A stretch of 64,000 nucleotides of DNA, taken from positions 1,292,501 to 1,356,500 of the forward strand of contig JAQISU010000096.1 in NCBI GenBank assembly GCA_029339505.1, written 5' to 3'. The stretch is from Unio delphinus. Its lineage: Eukaryota > Mollusca > Bivalvia > Unionida > Unionidae. Below are positions 50,301 through 62,300 of the stretch, in pieces. A program made the translations under genes and the position numbers. A model generated the notes under the pieces. That model was given only the letters and a program-made list of their open reading frames with translations. It was not told the origin of the DNA and did no database searches. Numbering within the stretch: position 1 is the stretch's first letter; each line of letters begins with the position of its first letter.

Positions 50301-53300
50301 TTGAATGGGAAGTCATAATCAGCATGAAGTTATCACAAGCCGACTTTTTATGGTGTCTGGAAACATGCTTTTAAATTGCATGATGGAAATAAAAAAGTAT
50401 CTACAAGTTGTTTGGCAGGAAGTCAGATATTATCAAAAAGCCACTTGTCCATCAAACAAGCACTTTTCAATATGAAATTTGAAACACCCTGTTTATATTT
50501 CATTTATAATTTTAAAAAACTTTATTTTCAATATTATGTGCATTAATTGTTAGAGCATGCCTAATTGTGTATCTTGACATGTTTTGGATTCATGTCTCAC
50601 TTCTTTAACAGAAATTTGTATCATAATAGCACTAATTTTCAAATTTCTTTTTCTTTGAAGGTTTTAATTAACGATTTCTTTCTTGTGGCCTGCCTGGAAG
50701 ACTTCATTGAAAATGCTCGCCTGCTGATATTTGAGACGTTCTGCAGAATTCACGAGTGCATCAGTATCAAGTGAGTTTTTAGCTGACCTGGCCATAAGGT
50801 CATTGTAGCTCATGGTATTATTGGTTCTTCATATTGTTGTCCCATGTCCAGCATGTGTCATCTGTTGTTCATAGTGCCATGTCTAAACCATTCCTATTTT
50901 CAGTGTCTCAAGCAAAACATAACAGATGTTGAACCAAATTTTGTACAGAGATGGTCATTCTTCCCTTAAAGCAAATGTTACTCTCAGACGTCTCAGAAAC
51001 CACTGAACAGAATTTTACCAAATCTGACAGCATCATTCAGATTTGTACAAATGATGCCAATGAACAACCAACAGACATGCTAGACCTTATGATTTACAAT
51101 ACTTAAATTGCGGACTTGCAAAATGATAGCATAAAATAGTCAAATCCAGATATTGGCATTGGCCCGGTCTGGGTTTTCATGATATTTAGTGGAGTTGGTC
51201 AGGGAACCAGACTTAAATTATATGGGTACTTAAGACATTTGAGTATTTTTTTTTTTTTCTTTATGCAGTCATTACTGAAAAAAATAGATGAATTTTGAAC
51301 CAACTTTTTTTCTGTAATCACTAAACAGATCATGGCATGATATAAGGGTTGTTTGGATTTGTACAAATTATTAATCCACAATCATACAGCATGCCTCTAC
51401 AGATAATAACAAAATTTAAAAGTGCTAAAAGAATTAAACCAAATTTGACAAGCCATCCTTGCATTAATACCTTCTATTTTTACACAACTGATACTAGTCA
51501 GATGTGGCTCGCATAATTATCATAGAAAAACTTTTAAATAAGAGTAAGTAATTTACTGAATAGTTCTGACCAACTTTGAAGGAAATCCTATCATTATAAA
51601 GCAACAACTTTGCATGACTGCTTATAAAAATAATGTTCAACGGAATTTAACCAAAATTTTGCAGAAATCATTCTTGCATTTATGTCTTTAAAATGTTTGC
51701 ACATGAATCCCTTCTGCCATCAAACATGGCTACCATGACTAGAAATAGGAGGCCTTCAGATAATTTCCAGAAACCTGCCGAACAGCCAATATTTCAACTG
51801 AAAGCTGTTAAGAAGTATTGCAGCTTTTATGTGGATACTAAAAACAGAAAAACATCTCTATGTCAGCAAGCTTCATGATAACTTTTATTTCGAGGCTAAC
51901 TGCCTTTGCATTTAGCTTGTTGATTGGTGTCAGCCAAATGGACAATCTCAGGCCCACTTGTGTCTCTTGTTATCATATTTTTTTAGCTCTCACTAGAGGC
52001 AACATTTCTGATCCAGTTTTGATTCAACATGGAATATGGGCTTATATTATCAAGATCTTCGATGATTTCAGTAATAAGTGAGATCCATGCATATGATGAA
52101 TTGATCTTGCATCTGATTGGCTGAGCTTGTTTAGACTCCTGAGGACATACCTCTTATCTGATTTTGATCAAACTTGGGAGTATAGGCTTATATCAAGATA
52201 CATAAAGAATTCTGTAATGATGCACAAAAATTAATGAGGTGACTTTGCATCTTATTGGCTGAGCTTTCTGCCACTCTAAAACTATATTTCTGATTGGATT
52301 TAGGTACAGCTGACAAGTATATAAATGAGGTCCATTCATGTTAAGGAGATGATTCGTTTATTGCAGATCTCTTAGTTTGGCATTCTCAACTTCTGGCCTT
52401 TGTGCACATGCCTGGTCAGATGTATTTTTCTACCTAGTATATTTGCAGGTCTAGTATTTTTTACTTAAACTAATTTTAAGAATTTGTAATGAAAACAAAG
52501 AACAGCACAGATACTTGTTTGTCTGTTTCTGCATATATACAAATTATGCAGTTAACAAAGCATTTAATACCAGACAGAATAAAACATTTAACATAATGCA
52601 AATCCTTCAATGTCAGCATTTTATTTTTGAACTCGCTACATGGTTACATGGATTGTATAAGTTTTATATATATATATATATCTCCATGCTTAAATACACA
52701 TTCTATTTGAATCCAGTCATATTGATTCATGGTCAAATACACAGTCTATTTGAATCCAGTCATATTGATTCATGGTCAAATACACAGTCTATTTGAATCA
52801 GTTAGCTTGATGCTCGGTCAAATACACAGTCTATTTTGAACCCAGTCATATTGATTCATGGTCAAATACACATTCGATTTAAATCCAGTCTTATTGATTC
52901 ATGGTCAAATACAAAGCCTGTTTGAATCCAGTTGGCTTGATGCTCGGTCAAATACACAGTCTATTTTGAACCCAGTCATATTGATTCATGGTCAAATACA
53001 CAGCCTGTTTGAATCCAGTTGGCTTGATGCTCGGTCAAATACACATTCTATTTGAATCCAGTCATATTGATTCATGGTCAAATACAAAGCCTGTTTGAAT
53101 CCAGTTGGCTTGATGCTCGGTCAAATACACTATATTTTGAACCCAGTCATATTGATTCATGGTCAAATACATAGCCTGTTTGAACCCAGTCAGTATGATT
53201 CATGGTCAGATATGCAGCCTGTTTGAACCCAGTCAGTTTGATTCATGAGAAGCTACTGGCAAGCTTTCTTGCATACCCACATTGGCCAAATCTGAGACTT

Positions 53301-56300
53301 GAACCCATGCAGATAGAGGTGAGATGGCAGGGATCCGTAACAGAGAGTGCTTTAGACCACTCTGCCACTCAGGGCCCCTGGCTTGCGGTCAACTACAAAG
53401 AAACCAAACTGGTCATAATATCAAGTACGGAATTAAAATCTATTGCAGCTTATAAGAAAGGTTCACAAAGTTTCAAGTCTGTGTAGTAGTAAAGGCAACA
53501 TTTTATGATATGACATTAAAAGCTGAATATGTTTCACATATCAAAATAAAATACAAATCTAAAGCCATTCCAGCAGGTCAGCCACTTGGGCTCTGTCTAA
53601 AGCCATTCCATGAGGTCAGCCACTTGGGCTCTATCTAAAGCCATTCCATCAGGTCAACCACTTGGGCCCTTTCTAAAACCATTCATTTTGGTCAGCCTCT
53701 TGGGCTCTGTCTAAAGCCATGCCATGAGGTCAGCCACTTGGGCCCTTTCTAAAGCCATTCTATAAGGTCAGCCACTTGGGCTGTGTTTAAAGCCATTCCA
53801 TCAGGTTATCCACTTGGGCTCTGTCTAAACCCATTCAAGCAGGTCAGCCAATTGGGATCTGTCTAAACCCATTCAAGCAGGTCAGCCAATTGGGCTCTGT
53901 CAAAACCCATTCAAGCAGGTCAGCCAATTGGGCTCCGTCTAAACCCATTCAAGCAGGTCAGCCAATTGGGCTCTGTCTAAACCCATTCAAGCAGGTCAGC
54001 CAATTGGGCTCTGTTTAAAGACATTCCAGCATGTCATCTGTATAAACTCTTGTCTAAAGCGATTCCAGCAGTTCATTAAACCACTTGGATTCTGTCTTAA
54101 AACACTCCAGCATGTCAGCTATGTAGACTGGCTAAAGTCATTGTCATTCCAACAGGTTAGCCCCTGGGGTTCTGTCCAAAGCCTTTGTAGCAGGTTGGCC
54201 ACTTGGGCTTATCTAAAGTCATTCCTGGAGGTCACCCACTTGGTTTCTATCTAAAGCCATTCCAGCATGTCAACCGTGTCGGCTGCATACACCTTATTAA
54301 TGATGTAGGTATATGAGACAGATGGAGCCACCAATCCTTCCCAGATCTATTGCCTTCCATTTGTCAATAAATAATGACTTGGAAATGTATGTCTTTTATG
54401 ATTGTCACGTGAAACTGGTGCCTGTAGTGTGACATTGCATTGTACTCACTAATCAAGAGTGTCAAAACTATTACATGTCACTTAATTTTGAAATCATTTG
54501 GATTCAAGAGTGAATTCACACAGAAGGATTATTCTTACTATTGCCTTACAACGATGAAAAGGGGCCCAGAGTGGCTGATTGGTCTAAAGCAGTTACCATT
54601 ACACACACATCACTGCAATCTCACACCTGTCTGCATGGTTTGATTACCTTGTTCAGCCAATGTAGGTATGTAAAAAAGCTTGGCAGTAGCTTGTGGGTCG
54701 TTGCTTCTTTCTGGGGTTTTCCTGGGTTCTTCCGCCACCATTTATACTGTCTTCCATGTATCTTGTGTTGAAAAATTACGTTAAACCCTATAACAGCAAC
54801 AATAACAATGAGGAAAAAGCTACATAAGGGTGTACAAGTTTTGAAAAGAAAACAAGTTCTAGTGGTATGCTTCTGATCATCCTGACAAAGAATTCAGGCA
54901 TATAATATGCCAGGATGTTGTTTTTTTATAATCCCCGATGGCTACCAAAATCTACCCACCCCACCCCCAATACAGTTTTCATAACATTGCCCCAGGTAGA
55001 TGTCAGCATTTACATCAGACAAGCTGTTTCTCCTTTGAATACGTTCCCCAATCACATTACTTTAGGGATATTAGCCTGCTACCTCGCGAATCCAGCCCTA
55101 CCAAAAGACGAAAATTCGTCTTTCCTGTCTATGTCATATAGACAAAGGGCAATAACTCTTGCCCATTACCTCCCCTTGTCACCCGTTAGGTGTCGCTTCT
55201 TTAGTTTTTTAGCTTCGCTTACGCGAAAACACGTACAATTAGACCTCCAATGAATCCAAGCCATCTTAGTGTAAATTCTGACCATCCGAAGTTAAATTTG
55301 GAATTACTGTGTTAGATAATCATTCCTCTACAGGTCGTATACATTATTTTACAATATTTTCCAATTTGAGTGACTTTGTCACCTTTTCTAGACTTCGGAC
55401 CAGGTTGCAACGTGGTCAAAGCATGTAATACATGTAGCACTCAATAATTTCGCTTATTCCGTATGTAACGTTTACGATATTAGCGACTAATAACGTGCTG
55501 CATTGATAATGTGTGCTGTATTTATCTTCTTTGACGTTTCAGTAGACTTCAAAAAAGTCTTTGAACGACCAATTGCGACTATTTAATGGCGGACTTCGTG
55601 TTGTAGTCACGAATTCACGCGACACTTAATCATTTCGCTTCCTCCGTTAGTTACGGTTATGGAATAGCGACTTAATAGCGTACTGAATTGCTAATTTGTG
55701 CTTTGTTTATCTTCTTTCCGTTTCAGTAGACTTCGTCTCTGAACGACCAGTTGCGACTATTTAATGGCGGAATTTCGTGTTGTAGTCACGAATTCACACG
55801 ACACTTAATCATTTCGCTTCCTCCGTTAGTTACGGTTATGGAATAGCGACTTAATAGCGTACTGATTGTTAATTTGTGCTTTGTTTATCTTCTTTCCGTT
55901 TCAGTAGACTTCGTCTCTGAACGACCAGTTGCGACTATTTAATGACGGAATTTCGTGTTGTAGTCACGAATTCACGCGACACATAATCATTTCACTTCCT
56001 TCGTTAGTTACGGTTATGGAATAGCGACTTAATAACGTACTGAATTGTTAATTTGTGCTTTGTTTATCATCTTTTCGTTTCAGTAGACTTCGTCTTGAAC
56101 GACCTATTGCAACATGCTCACGGTGATAACTAGTGTGGTCATTAAGAGTTAACATGGCACGGAATAATTTGACTACTCCGTTAATAACGGTTATAGTATT
56201 ATCGAATTAATAATATGCTGAATTTTTTTAATCTGTGCTTTGTTCTCTTCTTTTGTCGTTTCAGTAGCAAAGTCGACAACGAAGGCATGAATGGCAAAAT

Positions 56301-59300
56301 GGGTGTTGGCAATGTGGAAACGGAGGAAATTATGTTGACATGGTTTAGGCTGCCCAGTGGATGTAAATTTCACCGCAGGTCCGTGCATGGCTTTCGGGCC
56401 TGTAAGTCCGGACGCATGGAGTCTAGGCTGGATCAATTGGATCCATTTTATTATGCACTTTCGTTGGCCGTCCAGCCGTCCGTCCAGCCGACACCGTCAG
56501 TTCAGCCGGCACTTCAGCAGGCACCAACCGGCACTAGCCATACATCCGGCACCGTCCGTTCAGCCCAAATGGCACCGGACGGCCAGCCGACCTTCCAGCT
56601 GGCATCAACAGGCACCGGCCGTTCAGCCCAAATGGCACCGGCCGGCCAGCCGACCTTCCAGCCTGCATCAACAGGCACCGGCCGTCCACCCGGCAACAAC
56701 CGTTCAGCCCAAATGGCACCGGTCGTCCAGCCGACCTTCCAGCCGGCATCAACCGGCACCGGCTGTCCATCCGACAACGACCGTTCAGCCCAAATGGCAC
56801 CGGTCGTCCAGCCGACCTTCCAGCCTGCATCAACAGGCACCGGCCGTCCACCCGGCAACGACCGTTCAGACCAAATGGTACCGGTCGTCCAGTCGACCTT
56901 CCAGCCGGCATCAACCGGCACCGGCCGTCCATCCGGCAACGACCGTTCAGCCCAAATGGCACCGGTCGTCCAGCCGACCTTCCAGCCGGCATCAACCTAT
57001 GCAGGCCGTCCATCCGGCAACGACCGTTCAGCCCAAATGGCACCGGTCGTCCAGCCGACCTTCCAGCCGGCATCAACCTGCACCGGCCGTCCATCCGGCA
57101 ACGACCGTTCAGCCCAAATGGTACCGGTCGTGCAACCGACCTTCCAGCCGGCATCAACCTGCACCGGCCGTCCATCCGGCAACGACCGTTCAGCCCAAAT
57201 GGCACCGGTCTTCCAGCCGACATCAACCTGCACCGGCTGTACATTTGATTTACGGAGATTATAGTGATGTACCCGTCAGTCAATCTGTACTACTGGTTAC
57301 ATATCGCTACCATGAGAGAGATGTTATAGATGTATCTCCGTCCAATCAGACCATTCGAGAGGCAGGTGCCGGTCATAGCCGGACCTTCGCCGACATTCCG
57401 GCCGACCATATACCAGACAAATCAGTCGGTATCGCCGGTGTACACCTCCCGTCACGTCAAATACGTGTCGGTGTGATTTTAAAACAAGGGAGAATTAGTG
57501 ACATTATCAGAGATGACGGAATTGTGTTATCTATGCCACTTGGTATGCGCTACCCAGATATGGCAGCTTTACCAGAACAGGACTTTCAGGCCGACCATTC
57601 GTCAGTTCAATCAGCCGTTAGTGCCGGCCGTCCATATGTTCACGGCTTCTCCACAAGGGAGATTTAGTGAAAGTGTCAATTATGACAGAATTGCATCATC
57701 TAGGTCACCTGGTATGCTGTACAGATATGCAAGCTATACCAGAACCAACATTCCCTCTGAGCGAATGGTAGATGGGTGCACAGTGCTGGCCGCACTACAT
57801 AAGCATTATGTAATTATTATTACCTTCTAGCCGGCACCGGGCGTCCATCCGGCAATGACCGTTCAGCCATATGGCACCGGTCATCCAGCCGGCACTAACC
57901 GGCACCGGGCGTCGATCCGGCAATGACCGTTCAACCCAAATGGCACCGGTTGTCCAGCCAAGCTTCCAGCCGACACTTGCCGGCACTGACAGTCCATCCG
58001 GCTCCGGCCGTCCAGCCCAACAGGCACCGGTTGTCCAACCGTATGGAGATTTTAGTCATATACCAGTCCGTCCGACTGTACCGCTGTACCAGCACGGGGA
58101 CTTTTATCATACCGCAATCCGCACAAATCGGATTGACGAAGATTCTAGTGATGTTTCCGTCTGTCAATCCGTACTACCGGTTACATATCACTACCATGAC
58201 TCTGATGTTGGCGATGAATCTCTCGATCCAACCCGACCATTCGAGCGGTCGGTGCCGGTCATAGCCGGCCCGTCGCAGGCGTTCAGGCCAAACATATACC
58301 AATCAATTCATTCGGCATTGCCGGCCGTCCATAGGCTATCAACTCATCCACAAGGGAGAGTGAATGCCTTTTTTAGAGATGACGGAATCGAGTCATCTAT
58401 GCCACCTGGTATGCATTACCCCGATATGGATGCTTTACCAGAGCAAGATTATGCACATAGTGAGTGCGATGAATCACAGGCAAATCAGCTGTATGCAGAT
58501 CCAACTATGGAACGGACTGAGTTCAGCTTCAAAGCCGCAGTGGAGGAAATTTTTAGGGTGTTAAGGCCCCTTCAGAATGCCCTCCACATCCTGCTGCAAT
58601 TACCGACTATAGGGTTAGTGCGTCGGCCGATCTGGGTGAAGGGGAAGAGATTCTATCCTTCCGCCTCCTTCCCCAGTCGACAAAATTAAGGAAATTAATG
58701 ACCGTCTGTCGACACGTATAGGGGATCCAGGAAATGCTAAGGCGTTCTTTTCTGAAAGCCAAGTACCAGCGTCGTTTTCAGGTCGATGGTACAAAACTCA
58801 CTCCAATGCGTTCAATACTGAGGTCCTGGCTCGGGATAAAATAGGGCAGCAGTCCATATGTCTGCGGCATTGTCTTATAAAGTGGACAAAACTGTGTTCA
58901 ATGCCACGTCCAAGCTGGTTCGAATGTAGTCGCTACGTCTTCACTGTTAGACCTAGCCTCCCTAGCTATTTTCAGGATCGCTGAAAAATCTGGTAATGAA
59001 CATGCTTGGGATTCGACGGCCCGGTTAGCTAGGGTTCTTAACAGGGCAGCTCACCATTCCATGGCCAATGCGCTGACTGCTTCTGCCAACCTAGACCTGA
59101 TACGTCGTGACGCATGTCTGAAGGGCACGTCGCTTAAACCCCATCATAAGCTGGCTAGATATGACCGACGCACATTTCACGTCCCTATCCCACGAGTAGC
59201 GGACATTCTCCGTTGTGCTTGTCGGGACTAGGCTTATCAGTTCCATGTCATACCTTTTGGCCTAAATTTAAGCACTTGGGCTAGTACCAAGGTTATGGGT

Positions 59301-62300
59301 TACGTCGTCACCCTGTTCCGCTCGACTTCATCTATTGCGTCGGCAGTATATTTGGATGACATCCTCCAGAAACATCTGTCAAGTTCTATTCTGCTCAAAG
59401 GCAGAAACGATCTTATATCACTTTACGTCATATAGGCTTTCTCGTGAACTGGATAAAGTTTGATCTCTGTCCAATCCGGATTTTGGTCCATCTGGGTGTG
59501 GAGTTTCTCCCGATCTGAATCTGGTAAGGCTTCCTCGAGTTTGCGATTATCCAGATAATTGCACTCGTAGAGTCCGTTTCCGACAGGATGCGCATTTTAG
59601 CGAGAGAGTTGCAGATCCTCGGATTATTCAATGCGGCAGCAGACTTGATCCCGATCAGCCGTCCTTTTATGCGCCCTTTACAAAGGACGTTGCTAGCGTA
59701 ATTGCGCTCTTTTCAAGTCCCTTCGATCCCAGAAAACAGTCATGCTCACGCCAGAGATACAATCATTCTTGAGTCAATGGCACAACCCCTGTAGGCTGTC
59801 CACAGGGATTACTCTGGAGATACCCCAAGGGGATAACGGTATGTTCCGCCACTAATACCTACGGTTGGGGTGCCCACCTGTTGCCGAACTTCGATACTGT
59901 CAGCGGCACGTGGGTGCCAGGGGCGAGCCCTTTCCACATCAACCTTTCAGAAATAACGGCTGTCATCAATGCCTTTCGTTTCGGGCAGGATCAACTCTTA
60001 TTACAAACTGCCCTCATTATGTCAGACAACATTGTGGTGGTGCCTTGCCTCAAAACAAGGGGACACCAATCACCAGACCTGTGCAATCTGAACTGGCAAT
60101 TTCTACATTGGTTCGACAATCTCCACCTCAATGTACAATTCAGACACATTCTTGGCAGACTCAATGTCTTGGCTGACACTCTATCTAGTCATTCACACAG
60201 AATGGTCACTCCATCAATCGGACTTTCTTCCAATTGACACACTTTGGAGACGTCCGATGATTGATCTTTTGCAACAAGATGGAATCGCAAGTTCTCCACC
60301 TTTCATCTCACAGGTTCCAGACCCAGAAGCTTGGGTCGTGGATGCTCGATCAATCACCTGGGAAGGGTTGTGGGCATTCTCCTACCCTCCCACGGTCTTG
60401 GTACTGGAATTAATCCAGAAGTTAAGGGGTCAGAATTGTCAGATGGTTCTGATTACCCCTCTCAGATGGAACAACTCCTGGGTCTCCGATCTACTCAATC
60501 TAGGCGATAGATCTACCCAGGAAGATTACAGTCAGCACAAGTATTCACAAGCAACCGCGGCCAGGGGTGTTCCACCCCTGTCCGGACCGTCTTTATGTTC
60601 AAGCTTGGCTCTTGTCCAGACAGCCTTGCAAGACAAACAATTTAAATCTTTGATTGCGGAGAGAATCTCGAGAGCAAGAAGGCCCTCTACTCTGAAGGTT
60701 TACGAGGGCAAGTGGCATGTTTTCAGAGACTGGTACCATATCATTCACATTGTTCCTCTGAGTGTCACAATCCCTCAACTGGCCAACTTTTCTCTGGCTT
60801 TTCGAGGAGAAACATCTGGCTCCAGTTATTCTCAAATGTTACCGCTCCATGATATCAGACACATTCCGCCATTCTGGTACATGTGCTATCAGCCATGACA
60901 AAGATTTGTCAGATCTTTAGACATTTAAAAAAAAAACAAAAAAAAAACAAAAAAAAAATTTAATCGACTTATATCCCTCACCCTGTTTTCAAATGGAATC
61001 TGTCCTGGGTTTTAACATGACTCAATTCAGACAGTATTGAGTCTTTAACCCACGATTAGTTAAAGCTACTATCATACAAATTGGGTTTCTTAATAGCCTT
61101 AGCTTCAGCATGCAGGGTGAGCGAGTTACATGTCCTTTCTAGTGACCCGAACTCTCTTTCGTTTCGATCAGAGGGTTTGATGGTCCTCTTGACGCAGCCA
61201 GGCTTCGTAGTCCAAAATAGATTACCATACATTGCGATCAACGAGTCGTCATTAGCTCGCTTTCTTTATAGATAAGTCAGGATCAACAGCCATGTAAGAT
61301 CCTGTTTGGGCACTCTAGCACCATTTCAATGCATAGAGGTGAGTCAGGTCACATACTAGCACCTCTTTCTTCTGGTGATAGCTGGGATATGAGATATCAC
61401 CATTCAAGCCCTTGCTTCATGGCTGTAGTGGGTTATACGCTCGGCGTACTCTGAGAATTCGCAAATCAGTCACCTTATAGAAGCTGTTGCAGAGTCAACC
61501 TTCTACAGTTTTATCTTCAAGTTTGTACTCGCAGAGGCAAACATTGATTCTAGTAGGTCCGGTGTTGGGCAGCCCAGACGCCCACCAGACCCATGTGCAA
61601 CAATCAGCACAGCCTATTAGCTTCGCTGGATTCGCCAGATAAATTTTCGAAGGTAAGAAGATTTCAATAACTATCTTCTTAACCGCATAAAAGGGTCACA
61701 TATCACGTGACCCTGGGCTGTGTTGCTGATTGAAAATTAGGAGACCGGGTTATCATTCACATGGGGAATCCAACCATCATTCCCTAGAGGATACCCGGGG
61801 TGGAGGTCGGATGCTCCGCATTCCCTCCTCCTATTACTTATTCTCCTAAAGTAATGTGATTGGGGAACGTATTCAAAGGAGAAAGCAAATTTTTTAGTAA
61901 ATTATGTTTCTCCGAGAATACTTACCCAATCACATTACTAAGAAACCCTCCCAACCACCCCGCCATGCGAGCATCCTCGTGTTTTATATGTCGCTCAGCT
62001 TAAAAACTAAAGAAGCGACACCTAACGGGCGGCAAGGGGAGGTAATGGGCAAGAGTTATTGCCCTTTGTCTATATGACATAGACAGGAAAGACGAATTTT
62101 CGTCTTTTGGTAGGGCTGGATTCGCGAGGTAGCAGGCTAATATCCCTAAAGTAATGTGATTGGGTAAGTATTCTCGGAGAAACATAATTTACTAAAAAAT
62201 TTGCTTTCATTACATAACTTAGCAAGCATAATATGTTAGTGAACAATGGGTTGGTAAAAAAAATTGATACAATTTTATGTTCATGTACAAGTGGAACCTG

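Larger units (their letters stand above)
47153..50660 (+). other. EIF3E intron 9
   Basis: Contains the (TTA)n tract, the longer hAT-like MITE, a degenerate ~170-bp repeat array, two SINE family 1 copies, and around 50100-50300 a trace of the 'aaatggtgcc...gccat' repeat. Confidence 0.8.
55030..62207 (+). mobile_element. DIRS-type retrotransposon, copy 2 (7.2 kb)
   Basis: Same structure and orientation as copy 1, with only scattered base differences. It is ~435 bp longer, mainly from one extra 180-bp leader unit and three extra 81-bp Gag units. Left tip follows 'gctgttt', right tip ends 'ttgcttt' before 'cattacat'. TTT borders both edges and no longer duplication is seen. The flanks differ from those of copy 1, so it is an independent insertion rather than a segmental duplication. 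Confidence 0.92.

Noticed and set aside
56534..57283. 249-codon minus-strand ORF across the DIRS 81-bp repeats
   Set aside because: Antisense frame of a stop-free tandem repeat; no domain, and its length follows repeat number.
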